Shown here in pieces: positions 50,489-58,908 of a stretch of 64,000 nucleotides of DNA. Position numbers and translations under genes: made by a program. Within the stretch, counting starts at the first letter, position 1, and every line of letters begins with the position of its first letter. Source of the stretch: Deltaproteobacteria bacterium (GTDB taxonomy: Bacteria; Desulfobacterota; Desulfomonilia; UBA1062). The notes below the pieces were generated by a model. That model was not told where the DNA came from, made no database searches, and saw nothing but the letters and a program-made list of their open reading frames with translations. Where the stretch lies: assembly GCA_018433085.1 (NCBI GenBank), contig JAHDRW010000038.1, positions 44,117 through 108,116 on the forward strand. The letters are read 5' to 3'.

Positions 50489-50850
50489 TTTCCTACCTCT
50501 TTTTCTAAGAAGTGCAGCGCTCCACTCCCCTGCTCGCGCGCCTTCCTGAAGCTCTGCACAGGCTCCCCGCTCCGGGGGCTGCTGCTTTGAATCCATACCA
50601 AGTCCATGGAAATTCTGCACTGAATTTCATGGATAAAAAGGGGGATGAAAACATGAATATACTTTATCAGCATATGAGTGAAATGGCAATGAGTATGCCT
50701 GGAGGTCACCTCCGGCCTGACGGGGCATTCACGGCACGGCCGGCTGATTCCCGGAACGCGGCCCCTTGAGAAGTGATCCGGCACTGCGCTCTTGCCTGAA
50801 ATGGTGCGATCTGCTAGGACATATCAGGAAAAAGACTCTGGAGGGCATGT
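50489..50850. other. 362-bp divergent promoter region
   Basis: This region separates the hydantoinase operon (minus) from the lipoprotein gene (plus). A short plus-strand frame from about 50629 (MDKKGDENMNILYQ) has no family features and is not called. A small palindrome GGAGGTCACCTCC is at 50701-50713. No clear promoter pair was found by eye. Confidence 0.5.
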
Positions 50851-52029
50851 TTGAGAAAAATCATTCCATGGTGTTTGCTGGCGTTTTTTGTCTGGAGCTG
50901 CTCTTCGTCCGATCCCTCCATACTCGAATCTTCCACTTCCGATAACACCCCAGTCACCGGGCAGAAGGTGCTGTTTCAGGTCTGGAGCTTGAGCGACAAT
51001 CCCCCCGTGCGATACGCCTGGCATGCCGACGGCGGAGAACTGCTGGAGGGTGACGAGGAACAGCCATATGCCTACTGGATAGCCCCCGATTCCCCTGACA
51101 CATGCTCGATCACCTGCACGATCACGGACGATGAGGACAACAGCGCGGTCCATGCGTTCGAGGTCTCGGTAAGCCAGCGGCAGCTGGAAACCATCCTCGA
51201 TGACGGCACGGTCTCGTGTCTGGAGAAACAGCGCGTCTCCCTGCTCGGAGGGGCCTGGGTGTCCACCGGTGACGGCCAGATAAGGTATGTATCGTCTTCC
51301 GCGAACGATGAGTCCTCGTGGACGGGCGTGTTCGGAGCCATGTACATCGACCTCTATGGCTTCTCCTATGCCCTCTGGGGGGCACCGCTTCAGGGCAACG
51401 AGATATCTGTGCAGTCTTCGGGCAGCACGTCCGTCCTGGTCTGCCAGGAGTGCGGGTCCGACGGGACGATCCACGATCTCGCCGTGGACGTGCTGGATAC
51501 CGATCTGCTGTGGATCGCGTCCGACTCCGGGCTCCACTGGTACCACTCCGAGTCCGGAAACCACGGGACCTATGAAGCGGACGCCATCGGCGAGACCCAT
51601 GACCTTTTCCCGGGGAGGAGCTTCGTGTATGCGGCCGCCGGTTCGGGAATCTTCGCCATTGACGGCAAAAACGATGACGACGACATCCCTCTGTACACGG
51701 GTGATTCTTGCGCGGTGTTGGAAATCATCGGCGACGACGCAACGACCCAGGAAATCGAAGATAACGACGCTGCCACGGTCTGGCACATCACCGGCGGGTA
51801 CGTGTGCAGGAACGGTCAGGCGCTCGCAGTCCAGCCCCCTGACGGCGAAACGGTCTGCAGCCTCGACGTGGATCTGAAGGGCAACGTCTGGTGCGGCAAA
51901 TACCAGTGGGACGGCACGTCATGGCAGGTTCAGGCCGGGCTCGAAGACATGGACGTAGTGAGGTCGGCGGCAAGCAACGAAGGCTTCGTCTATTTCCAGA
52001 CTACTTCAGGGGCACTTCTTCGCTGGTAG
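50851..52029 (+). CDS. lipoprotein with Ig/PKD-like and propeller-like repeats, function unknown
   Basis: A TTG start at 50851 is supported by GGAGG six bases before it; a nearby ATG is out of frame. The 392-residue product has a lipoprotein signal (RKIIPWCLLAFFVWSCSSS; acylated Cys about residue 17) and then a Ser/Asp-rich linker. Residues about 35-110 look like a PKD/Ig fold (VRYAWHADGG, CSITCTITDDEDNSAVHAFEV). The rest contains repeated DLLWIASDSGLHWY- and KGNVWCGKYQWDG-like strands that resemble two-component-regulator-type beta-propeller blades. It is probably an outer-membrane-tethered surface protein. No enzymatic motif was seen. It overlaps the convergent lipoprotein gene by 24 bp. 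Confidence 0.7.
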   Translation: MRKIIPWCLLAFFVWSCSSSDPSILESSTSDNTPVTGQKVLFQVWSLSDNPPVRYAWHADGGELLEGDEEQPYAYWIAPDSPDTCSITCTITDDEDNSAVHAFEVSVSQRQLETILDDGTVSCLEKQRVSLLGGAWVSTGDGQIRYVSSSANDESSWTGVFGAMYIDLYGFSYALWGAPLQGNEISVQSSGSTSVLVCQECGSDGTIHDLAVDVLDTDLLWIASDSGLHWYHSESGNHGTYEADAIGETHDLFPGRSFVYAAAGSGIFAIDGKNDDDDIPLYTGDSCAVLEIIGDDATTQEIEDNDAATVWHITGGYVCRNGQALAVQPPDGETVCSLDVDLKGNVWCGKYQWDGTSWQVQAGLEDMDVVRSAASNEGFVYFQTTSGALLRW

Positions 52030-52569
52030 AGAGGTCCTCTGGGCGATGTCGCGCGCAATGTGCCTGAGCAGGCCATTCAGGAGCTCTTCAGGATACGGGG
52101 ACGCCACGTACACCCTGCTCAGCCAGGATACGTGAAAGGCATCTCTCCCCGAGGACGCCCTGGATATGCGGAAGAACCGGGTGTGTCCATCCGAGGCGTC
52201 GATCACCCGGAGGCTCACGCAGACCCGTGACGGTGAATGTGTTCCCCCGTAGAACAGGTACTCCAGCTCTCCCGAAAGGACATAGGGTGTGTCGGCAGGC
52301 TCTTTTCCGCCGAACACGATCCGCTGAAACGCCTTCTCCTCCAGGAGATATTCCTTCATCCGCTTTGCCGCGTAGACCCCCCACTTCTGGTCCTGGGCAT
52401 CGAAGGGCAGGATCGTGATCGCGCTCTCGAACGACTCGCCGCTCAACCCCCAGTCGATGGGCGTGACCTCATCCAGGTGGCGATCGGGCTTGACCATGGC
52501 ACAGCCCGCGATAAAAAAAATGACGCCCAAGAGCATGATTTTCCGGATACAGTGGCAGGTTCCGGACAC
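52006..52569 (-). CDS. lipoprotein of unknown function
   Basis: A GTG at 52569 is preferred because GGGAGG lies six bases upstream; an ATG at 52596 would add nine residues. The 187-residue form has a signal peptide ending LGVIFFIAGC (acylated Cys about residue 22). The mature part has TILPFDAQDQKWGVYAAKRM, then YVLSGELEYLFYGG and SLRVIDASDGHTRFF. That arrangement resembles periplasmic lipoproteins that gather around outer-membrane assembly or nucleotide-binding-like folds (CsgG/DUF799-like), but I cannot place it in a family. It is the third gene of a three-lipoprotein operon and ends in a 24-bp overlap with the opposite-strand gene. Confidence 0.72.
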   Translation of the reverse strand: MSGTCHCIRKIMLLGVIFFIAGCAMVKPDRHLDEVTPIDWGLSGESFESAITILPFDAQDQKWGVYAAKRMKEYLLEEKAFQRIVFGGKEPADTPYVLSGELEYLFYGGTHSPSRVCVSLRVIDASDGHTRFFRISRASSGRDAFHVSWLSRVYVASPYPEELLNGLLRHIARDIAQRTSLPAKKCP

Positions 52570-52585
52570 TTTACACCTCCCTGTG

Positions 52586-53122
52586 CTATTTTTCATACAC
52601 TGCTGCCTGTCCCCTGCTCCTCAAGAGATGCCTGATCCCCCCCGTGGTGGTGAGAACCACGGTGGTGGAGGCAATCACATCACTGTTCGTAAAATCAACG
52701 GCCCGGGAGGTTATCACGACTTCATTCCCACGGACCAGGTACATGCTGACAATGACCACTTCCGCCCTGAACCCCTTCCTGATACTGTCCGCATCCCTGC
52801 TCAGGACCATCAGCCCGTCCTGACAGGTGATATACGGTTCCGGTCTCAACTGCACGTCGAGCACATTCACCTTTTCCTCTGCCAGGGCGCCGATGAGAAG
52901 CTCCTGGAGGGCAAGGCCGAAGTCTCCGGGTGCAAAGGAGACCGCCTCCACCGGGGTGCCCACGAGCAGACTGATCCCCTTGTAGGAATCTTCGAGCCCG
53001 CCTGCCATGCACTCGGCAATGCGGTCTGCACAACCTTCGAGGCTGCCTGCACGACCGGGGAGTATGATGTAGGTACAGCCCGAGAGAATGCAGGCCGCCG
53101 CGAGCATCAGCCATATTCTCAT
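52586..53122 (-). CDS. FlgO-like lipoprotein
   Basis: The ATG at 53122, six bases after GGAG, gives 178 residues with lipobox ACILSGC (Cys about residue 16). The mature domain resembles the FlgO fold. ECMAGGLEDSYKGISLLVGT is followed by a strand ending VNVLDVQLRPEPYIT, an LSRDADSIRKGF stretch and VVIVSMYLVRGNEVVITSRAVD, the pattern in which FlgO proteins report VGTY...V.V.ARLVD. In Vibrio, FlgO is an outer-membrane protein of the flagellum, but no flagellar gene is near here, so another envelope role is possible. Its start overlaps the upstream lipoprotein stop (ATGA). Confidence 0.72.
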   Translation of the reverse strand: MRIWLMLAAACILSGCTYIILPGRAGSLEGCADRIAECMAGGLEDSYKGISLLVGTPVEAVSFAPGDFGLALQELLIGALAEEKVNVLDVQLRPEPYITCQDGLMVLSRDADSIRKGFRAEVVIVSMYLVRGNEVVITSRAVDFTNSDVIASTTVVLTTTGGIRHLLRSRGQAAVYEK

Positions 53123-53616
53123 GGCGAGCTCCGTATTGGGATGACGGTCGTTGTCCGGTAGCGGTACGAACACAAGGCCCGATTCCACTTCTCGGAGCCA
53201 TTGATAAAATGCGCCTCCCTGGTGGCGATCACCCGTTCGCCCTTGGCCAGCGTCGCCAGGGTGAGCAGTGATCTTTGGGAAGGGGTCATGACCAGCGTGA
53301 GCCTGTAGACGGTGTCGTCATCCCCGATGCTCACCGAGAACCCCCTGCGGATCAGGCTCCTTTCGAACATGGAGGCCACGTACGCCTCTGCGAGCATGGG
53401 GGCATGCGGGTGCAGATTATCGTACCAGGTGAAGCGGACGCTGCCCGGGCGGATGTCCTGCGTCACGTCTGAGCAAAAGGTCTGGACATCACGCTCCAGC
53501 CGGGTCATGTACCGGTCATCCGGCCAGATCTGGTCTGAAGGTATCCCGGATTCGGCGGCACAACCCCCTGTCAGGAGGAGCATCATAAAAAGAAGAATCC
53601 ACCGTCCCTTGATCAC
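53119..53616 (-). CDS. lipoprotein, first gene of three-lipoprotein operon
   Basis: The 165-residue product has a clear lipoprotein signal (MIKGRWILLFMMLLLTGGC, acylated Cys 19). The mature part shows alternating strands and helices, including TRLERDVQTFCSDVTQDI, FERSLIRRGFSVSIG and YRLTLVMTPSQ, reminiscent of small periplasmic proteins such as FlgO/FlgP partners or conjugal lipoproteins. I do not recognise a named family. It is translationally coupled to the FlgO-like gene, so the three lipoproteins probably act together in the envelope. Confidence 0.7.
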   Translation of the reverse strand: MIKGRWILLFMMLLLTGGCAAESGIPSDQIWPDDRYMTRLERDVQTFCSDVTQDIRPGSVRFTWYDNLHPHAPMLAEAYVASMFERSLIRRGFSVSIGDDDTVYRLTLVMTPSQRSLLTLATLAKGERVIATREAHFINGSEKWNRALCSYRYRTTTVIPIRSSP

Positions 53617-53767
53617 AGAACAAGGTATCGGGATTACACGGGGAAATCTTGAGAAGTATGGGATGACTATTCCGAACGTTCAAATTATGATCAAGTTCAT
53701 ACTCTTGAACACAGGGCCCCGGGCAGCATCGGACGTTTGCGAGAAGGCAGTGGCGGGAAGGCGACTA

Positions 53768-54223
53768 TCAGGGCCGCAACGATCTCCACAACTCATCGTT
53801 TACCGCGACCGCTCCTCCGCTCAGGGTTCCCACCCTGCCGATGGAGTCGATTGCAAAAACGAGAGGAGAGCCGCCCACGTTGTCGACGAAACCTCCTGCT
53901 GGGGCCGCGCTCGCAACAAATGACTTGTTGTCTGCGCCGAGATTTACCGTGATCGCATAGAAATCGCTGGGCTCGTAGACATTGTCGCCGTCGGGGTCGG
54001 GAAGCCCCGCGTTGGCGATGAGGTTTGCGGCGCTGCCGTACTGCCCGTGTTCAGCCATGTGCTTTTCCTGATAGAGCGCAACGGTCTGGAGGGCCGTAAC
54101 GGCCTCGGACCTCTTCGTCCTTTTGACGTAACCGGTATATGAAGGAATGGCTATGGCCGCGAGAATACCGATAATCGCCACGACGATCATGACCTCCATA
54201 AGACTGAATCCTTTTCTTCCCAT
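53768..54223 (-). CDS. type IV pilin-like prepilin (PilA/PilE type)
   Basis: The 151-residue protein begins MGRKGFSLMEVMIVVAIIGI, a textbook prepilin leader with PilD cleavage between Gly5 and Phe6 and Glu at position +5. The hydrophobic N-terminal helix and a PilE-like KRTKRSEAVTALQTVALYQE segment follow. The globular part has no Cys pair, so the disulfide-bound D-region of many major pilins is missing. No pilus assembly genes are in the window, so it depends on machinery elsewhere. It could be a minor or major pilin, or a competence or secretion pseudopilin. A ribosome site (GGGAG) precedes the ATG. Confidence 0.9.
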   Translation of the reverse strand: MGRKGFSLMEVMIVVAIIGILAAIAIPSYTGYVKRTKRSEAVTALQTVALYQEKHMAEHGQYGSAANLIANAGLPDPDGDNVYEPSDFYAITVNLGADNKSFVASAAPAGGFVDNVGGSPLVFAIDSIGRVGTLSGGAVAVNDELWRSLRP

Positions 54224-54256
54224 AAACGCTCTCCCGTGAAGGTAGAAGTTAGTATC

Positions 54257-54284
54257 ATTATCGGCATTTTCCCAGACCTGACAA
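54257..54284 (-). promoter_or_regulatory. possible promoter of the pilin gene
   Basis: On the minus strand TTGTCA (54284-54279) and GATAAT (54262-54257) are 16 bp apart, about 27 bp upstream of the expected leader. No sigma54 -24/-12 pair, common for pilA genes, was seen. Confidence 0.45.
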
Positions 54285-54363
54285 CAACAAAATCTTTCCG
54301 GGCTCCTCCCGGACCATACCGGGTGTTGACTTCAAAACCGCGACGGGTCTATGCATATCACCC

Positions 54364-55707
54364 ATGAAAGGGTATGTGAAGATCTTCACCTACGGCTGCC
54401 AGATGAACGACCTGGACAGCCGGAAAATGTACTCCCTGCTCGCGCGGGACGGATGGGAGGCGACCGAGTCCCTGAAGAAAGCGGATCTCATCATCCTCAA
54501 CACCTGCTCGGTCCGCCAGAAGGCCTATGAGAAGGCCTTGAGCAATATCGGCAGGCTCAGGCCCTATAAGACGCAGAAGCCCTCGCTCATCATCGCGGTT
54601 GCGGGCTGCATCGCGCAGCAGAAGGGCCGGGACATCATCTCCCGGATGCCGCACGTGGATATCGTGCTGGGAACCCACCAGATGCACCGCATCTGCGAGG
54701 CGGTCGATGGAAGACGCGAAGAACACCGCCAGGTCGTGGACACCCAGTTCGGCGAGTACATCCCCTCGCTCGACATCGTGCCTGACCAGGCCTTCATGAC
54801 CCCTGCTCACCGGGCCTACATCAACATCATGCAGGGCTGCAACAATTACTGTTCCTACTGCATCGTCCCCTATGTGCGCGGCAGGGAGATCAGCAGGGAC
54901 CACGCGGGCATCCTGGAAGAGGTGAGAGGCCATGCGGCCTCCGGGGTGAAAGAGATCTTCCTCCTGGGGCAGAACGTCAACTCGTACTCGGGCGGGATAA
55001 GCTTTTCGGAGCTGCTCAGGCGCATAGACAGGGTGGACGGGATCGAACGCATCCGGTTCACCACCTCGCACCCCAAGGATATGAGCGACGAACTCATCGC
55101 CTGCTTCGGAGACCTTGAAAGGCTCTGCAGCCACGTGCACCTGCCCTTCCAGTCCGGCTCGGACAAGGTGCTCGAACTCATGAACAGGCGGTATACCCGC
55201 ACGAGATATCTGGGGCTCATCGAAAAGCTGCGGAAGGCTCGGCCCGACATGGCCTTCAGCGCCGACGTCATCGTGGGGTTCCCGGGTGAAACCAACGATG
55301 CATACCGGGAGACGCTGAGCCTGATCCGTGAGGTCAGGTTCGACACGCTCTACTCATTCCGCTACTCGGTCCGCCCCGGAACCGGGGCCGCAGCCATCGA
55401 GGACGATGTCCCCCCGGAAGAAAAGTCCCGGCGCCTGAGCGAGTTGCAGGGCATCCAGCGCTCCATCACCCTGGAGATCAACCAGTCACGCGTGGGCACC
55501 ACCCCGCAGGTGCTCGTGGATGGGGTGAGTCCCCGTAACCCGGACCAGGTCCACGGGCGGACCACCCAAAACGCGATCGTCAACTTTGCAGGGTCCCCGT
55601 CGCTCATCTCGAGCACCGTGAGGGTATGCATCACCCGGGCAAACCCCAACTCCCTGACCGGCGATAGGGAAGTCCCGGCGGCAGGGCGGGAGGCTTTACC
55701 CATCTGA
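54364..55707 (+). CDS. miaB: tRNA-2-methylthio-N6-dimethylallyladenosine synthase MiaB
   Basis: The 447-residue enzyme has an N-terminal MTTase domain with Cys12, Cys48 and Cys82 for the auxiliary Fe-S cluster. The radical-SAM triad CNNYCSYC (Cys159, 163, 166) follows, and a C-terminal TRAM domain completes the family layout. TSHPKDMSDELI and the QSGSDKVLELMNRRYTR stretch are MiaB-specific. It adds the methylthio group to i6A37 in tRNAs reading UNN codons. The length is normal. The ATG at 54364 lacks a ribosome site; a TTGACT at 54326 with a weak -10 near 54350 would make the leader only a few bases long. Confidence 0.96.
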   Translation: MKGYVKIFTYGCQMNDLDSRKMYSLLARDGWEATESLKKADLIILNTCSVRQKAYEKALSNIGRLRPYKTQKPSLIIAVAGCIAQQKGRDIISRMPHVDIVLGTHQMHRICEAVDGRREEHRQVVDTQFGEYIPSLDIVPDQAFMTPAHRAYINIMQGCNNYCSYCIVPYVRGREISRDHAGILEEVRGHAASGVKEIFLLGQNVNSYSGGISFSELLRRIDRVDGIERIRFTTSHPKDMSDELIACFGDLERLCSHVHLPFQSGSDKVLELMNRRYTRTRYLGLIEKLRKARPDMAFSADVIVGFPGETNDAYRETLSLIREVRFDTLYSFRYSVRPGTGAAAIEDDVPPEEKSRRLSELQGIQRSITLEINQSRVGTTPQVLVDGVSPRNPDQVHGRTTQNAIVNFAGSPSLISSTVRVCITRANPNSLTGDREVPAAGREALPI

Positions 55708-55885
55708 AATCCCGCGGGGTTCCCGTGCAGCACACAGCCTCGCATATCCGGGAGAGATTCCCCGATCCTGCCCCGCGGACCCGTCGTCCTTTCATCACCG
55801 CACGCCGAGGATTCGCCGGATCGTCCCTCTTTGCCGCATGACGGGAAAGTGCCCGGGAAATAGACCTGGAACAAATATCGGTGCA

Positions 55886-56818
55886 ATGCTATGGATCGAT
55901 AGCATGGAAAAGCTGAAGAGATGGCCCACGATTGTCATATTCATCACGCTGCAGGTGGCGTGGATCTTCATCGTGGTCATCGGGGTCGTCTGGTATGTCA
56001 GAAACAACGCAACGGTTGTGGGCCGCCCCATCGGCACTTGGGACATCGTGATCATGATCGAGGGCGCGGTGCTGCTTCTGCTCATCCTCGCCGGCATCTA
56101 TGTGCTCTTCATCCTCTATCAGAGGCAGCTCACCCTCATGCGAACCCAGATGCACTTCATCTCGTCCATCACCCATGCCTTCAAGACCCCCCTTGCCACC
56201 ATGCAGCTGTATCTGGAGACCATAGAGAAGAGAGATCTCCCGGAAGAGACCAAAAGCCGGCTCCTCAAGGGCATGATGGCGGAAAACCAGCGTCTCAAGT
56301 CGCTGGTGGACAATTTTCTCGCCAGCGCACGGTTCAGCTACTCGCGCAGACCCTATGTCTTTACCCGGATGTCTCTGTCCGGATTCGTGAACGATTTTCT
56401 GGAAAGGAACGAGAACCTGCTCAAGGATGTGGACGTCCGTGTCAACATCCGTGAAAACTCGGATCTCCTCATCGACAGGGGGGCCATGAATTTGGTGTTT
56501 TCCAATCTTGCAGAAAATGCTATCCATTATTCCAAAGACATACTCCGGGTCGACCTGGAGGCGTGGCGGGAAGAATCATGGGCATATATTCGATTTTCGG
56601 ACTATGGGACCGGCATTCCAAAAGAACGGTATCGGGACATCTTCAAAATGTTCCAGAGGCTGCCCGAGGCAATGGCCTTGTGGGGTTCTGGAACAGGAAT
56701 GGGTCTCTACGTGGTAAAGATGATCATCAAGGCACACGGCGGCAGCATCCGGGTGAGCCCGGGACTGGAAGGCCAGGGAACCTCGTTCCTCATCCGCCTG
56801 CCCGTGGTGAAACAATGA
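55886..56818 (+). CDS. sensor histidine kinase with atypical H-box
   Basis: From the ATG at 55886 the protein has 310 residues; an ATG at 55904 (MEKLKRW) is an alternative. Two membrane helices (about 15-37 and 54-78) enclose a very short periplasmic loop, so it likely senses an intramembrane or envelope cue. The H-box is SSITHAFKTPLATMQ, where the acidic residue that normally follows the phospho-accepting His97 is Ala98. The ATPase domain is intact: N-box LAENAIHYS, G1 DYGTGIPKE, G2 GSGTGMGLYV. It overlaps the response-regulator gene by four bases. Confidence 0.9.
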   Translation: MLWIDSMEKLKRWPTIVIFITLQVAWIFIVVIGVVWYVRNNATVVGRPIGTWDIVIMIEGAVLLLLILAGIYVLFILYQRQLTLMRTQMHFISSITHAFKTPLATMQLYLETIEKRDLPEETKSRLLKGMMAENQRLKSLVDNFLASARFSYSRRPYVFTRMSLSGFVNDFLERNENLLKDVDVRVNIRENSDLLIDRGAMNLVFSNLAENAIHYSKDILRVDLEAWREESWAYIRFSDYGTGIPKERYRDIFKMFQRLPEAMALWGSGTGMGLYVVKMIIKAHGGSIRVSPGLEGQGTSFLIRLPVVKQ

Positions 56819-57504
56819 GCATCCGGTGGCGGATCCTGATCATCGAGGACGACCAGGCCATGGCCCTGGGTCTGAACATCAACCTCGAGGCCGAGGGCTA
56901 CGAGGTGTTCCACGCCGTGAGCGCGGAAAAAGGCATCGCCCTGCTCGAGGACATGAGCTTCGACCTCGTGGTGCTTGACCTCATGCTCCCGGGCATGGAC
57001 GGAATCGAGGCGCTCCGGCACATCCGGAAAGACGATCCCCGGCTTCCGGTTCTCATCCTCACGGCCAAGTCCAACGCTATCGACAAGGTGGAGGGACTGC
57101 GGGCAGGGGCGGACGACTATCTCACCAAGCCCTTTCACCTCGAGGAGTTCCTGCTCAGGATCAGGCGGATGCTTGACCGCTACGAATGGTACAAGGCCGG
57201 GGACATCCAGAAGATCGGCGGGGCCGTGCTCGACTTCAGCACCCTGGAGATCACCAGGGAAGACGGCACCACCTTCCGCATCACCCCCCACGAGGCGAAT
57301 CTCATCCAGTATCTCACATCCCACCAGGACCGCATCGTGACACGGGGCGAACTACTGAAGAATGTCTGGGGCCTCGACCCTGACATCGAAACCCGGACCG
57401 TGGACACCTTTATCTCCCGCGTCAGGCGTTATATCGAGGAAAACCCGTCAAGGCCCCGGCACATCATCAGCATCCGGGGCAAGGGTTACCGGTTTATGGC
57501 GTAG
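56815..57504 (+). CDS. OmpR/PhoB-family response regulator
   Basis: The ATG at 56815, overlapping the kinase stop, gives 229 residues. The receiver domain has acidic pocket IEDDQ, phospho-acceptor Asp in LVVLDLMLPGMDG (about residue 56) and the conserved Thr/Lys of ILTAKS and LTKPFHLEE. A winged-helix DNA-binding domain follows, with TPHEANLIQYLTSHQDRIVT and VDTFISRVRRYIEENPS ending in IRGKGYRF. It is the partner of the upstream kinase. Targets are unknown. The long frame upstream of the start lies within the kinase gene and is not used. Confidence 0.94.
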   Translation: MSIRWRILIIEDDQAMALGLNINLEAEGYEVFHAVSAEKGIALLEDMSFDLVVLDLMLPGMDGIEALRHIRKDDPRLPVLILTAKSNAIDKVEGLRAGADDYLTKPFHLEEFLLRIRRMLDRYEWYKAGDIQKIGGAVLDFSTLEITREDGTTFRITPHEANLIQYLTSHQDRIVTRGELLKNVWGLDPDIETRTVDTFISRVRRYIEENPSRPRHIISIRGKGYRFMA

Positions 57505-57734
57505 CACGGCATCTTATGCTCCGAGCTCATGAACTTTTCCGGGGCTTTTCGCAGGGAATCTTCTCAGTGCGCCTGTCTTCCTTTCCACGGATGATCCTCC
57601 ATGGAGCACAACGCTGTTTGCGCGTGGGAGCGGACGCGAGCCACCCGGGCCCCCGGCGGCGGTAAGTGCATTCCCGCGCGCGAGGAGACTTCGTCAACCC
57701 GTTAATATTCCTTTGTTCTCCAAAGACAACCTCA

Positions 57735-57755
57735 CCGGGGGACCCTTCACCCCGG
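57735..57755. terminator. hairpin between convergent regulator and exporter genes
   Basis: CCGGGG and CCCCGG form a 6-bp stem with a 9-base loop in the 270-bp convergent gap. No T-run is present. Nothing else was seen in that gap. Confidence 0.3.
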
Positions 57756-57774
57756 CGGTTTGTACCAGACCTCC

Positions 57775-58905
57775 CTAATCCAGCGTCTTCCTGAACCGGG
57801 AGATGGCGACGAGAAGAAAGGAAACCGCCAGAATCGTCTGCCAGAGGATCGCCTTGGAAAGGGCCTGTATGCCCACCCCTTTGAGGATCACCCCCCGGAG
57901 CACATCCATGTACCACCGCATGGGGTTGAGATAGGTGGCGTACTGGACCGGCGCGGGCATGTTGTGGATGGGAAAGACAAAACCGCTCAAGAGGATTGCG
58001 GGCATGAGGACGAAAAATGCCGTGAGCAGCGCCTGCTGCTGGGTGCGCGAGGTCACGCTGATGAGGAGCGCGATTCCGAGGTTCCCCACGAGGTAGACGC
58101 CCGTGAGCACGGTGAGCAGGATCACACTGCCCTCGATGCGGATACCGAAGATAATATAGGCGATGGCGAACATGACGGCCATGATGATATAGCCGGTGAT
58201 GAGATAGGGCACGGTCTTGCCCAGGATGAACTCGACCTTCCCGATCGGGGTCACCATGACCTGCTCGATGGTCCCCATCTCTTTCTCCCGCACGATCGCT
58301 ATGCTCGCCACCACAATGCTCACCAGGATCAGCATGACCCCGACGAGGCCCGGGACGTAGTAATACCTGCTTTCAAGGTTCTCGTTGTACCAGGCCCGCT
58401 GCTCGATCTCGATCTCGCCCGGAACGGCCTGCGGGCCGAACTGCGAGACAAAGCGCTCACGGAGCTTTTCCCGGTTGTATTGGGCAACGATCTGGGACAC
58501 GTAGCCGAACACGATGGAGGTGGTGTTGCTGTCGGTGCCGTCGGCGATCACCTGGAGATCGGCGGTGGTGCGGTTCATCAGGTCTTCCTCGAAGTCGGAC
58601 GGGATGCGGATCATCACCCGTACATCCCCGGCATCGAGCAGCTCGACCATCCGGTCGCGACGGTGTATGTACTCCTCGATCTCGAAGTACCCGCTGTCTC
58701 CGAACCGCGCCGTCAGCTCCCGGGATGCCACGCTGTTGTCCTGATCGTACACCGCCGTGGGGATGTCGGTCACGTCCATGGTGAGCGCGAAGGAGAGGAC
58801 CACGAGCTGAATCACCGGCATGCCGAAGATCACGACCCGCATGCGGGGGTCCCTGAACATCTGGAGAAACTCCTTGACGAGCATGCGCTTTATCCGGTTG
58901 AGCAT
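57775..58905 (-). CDS. ybhR: ABC-2 type transporter permease (YbhR-like)
   Basis: The 376-residue protein has one N-terminal helix (about 24-45) and a large periplasmic domain with DVTDIPTAVYDQDNS and DAGDVRVMIRIP. Five C-terminal helices include VREKEMGTIEQVMVTP, the cytoplasmic coupling motif of ABC2_membrane_3 exporters. This is the architecture of YbhR/YhhJ. It forms the channel with the neighbouring YbhS-like permease, powered by the double ATPase upstream, and exports drugs or envelope compounds; the substrate is unknown. It is last in the four-gene exporter operon, 3 bp from its partner. Confidence 0.9.
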   Translation of the reverse strand: MLNRIKRMLVKEFLQMFRDPRMRVVIFGMPVIQLVVLSFALTMDVTDIPTAVYDQDNSVASRELTARFGDSGYFEIEEYIHRRDRMVELLDAGDVRVMIRIPSDFEEDLMNRTTADLQVIADGTDSNTTSIVFGYVSQIVAQYNREKLRERFVSQFGPQAVPGEIEIEQRAWYNENLESRYYYVPGLVGVMLILVSIVVASIAIVREKEMGTIEQVMVTPIGKVEFILGKTVPYLITGYIIMAVMFAIAYIIFGIRIEGSVILLTVLTGVYLVGNLGIALLISVTSRTQQQALLTAFFVLMPAILLSGFVFPIHNMPAPVQYATYLNPMRWYMDVLRGVILKGVGIQALSKAILWQTILAVSFLLVAISRFRKTLD

Positions 58906-58908
58906 GGC

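Noticed and set aside
50629..50769. Short plus-strand frame beginning MDKKGDENMNILYQ
   Set aside because: It is Met-rich, lacks a ribosome site and homology, and lies in a divergent promoter region.
54224..54300. Sigma54 promoter before the pilin gene
   Set aside because: A GG...GC pair at the required spacing was not present; a sigma70-like pair fits better.
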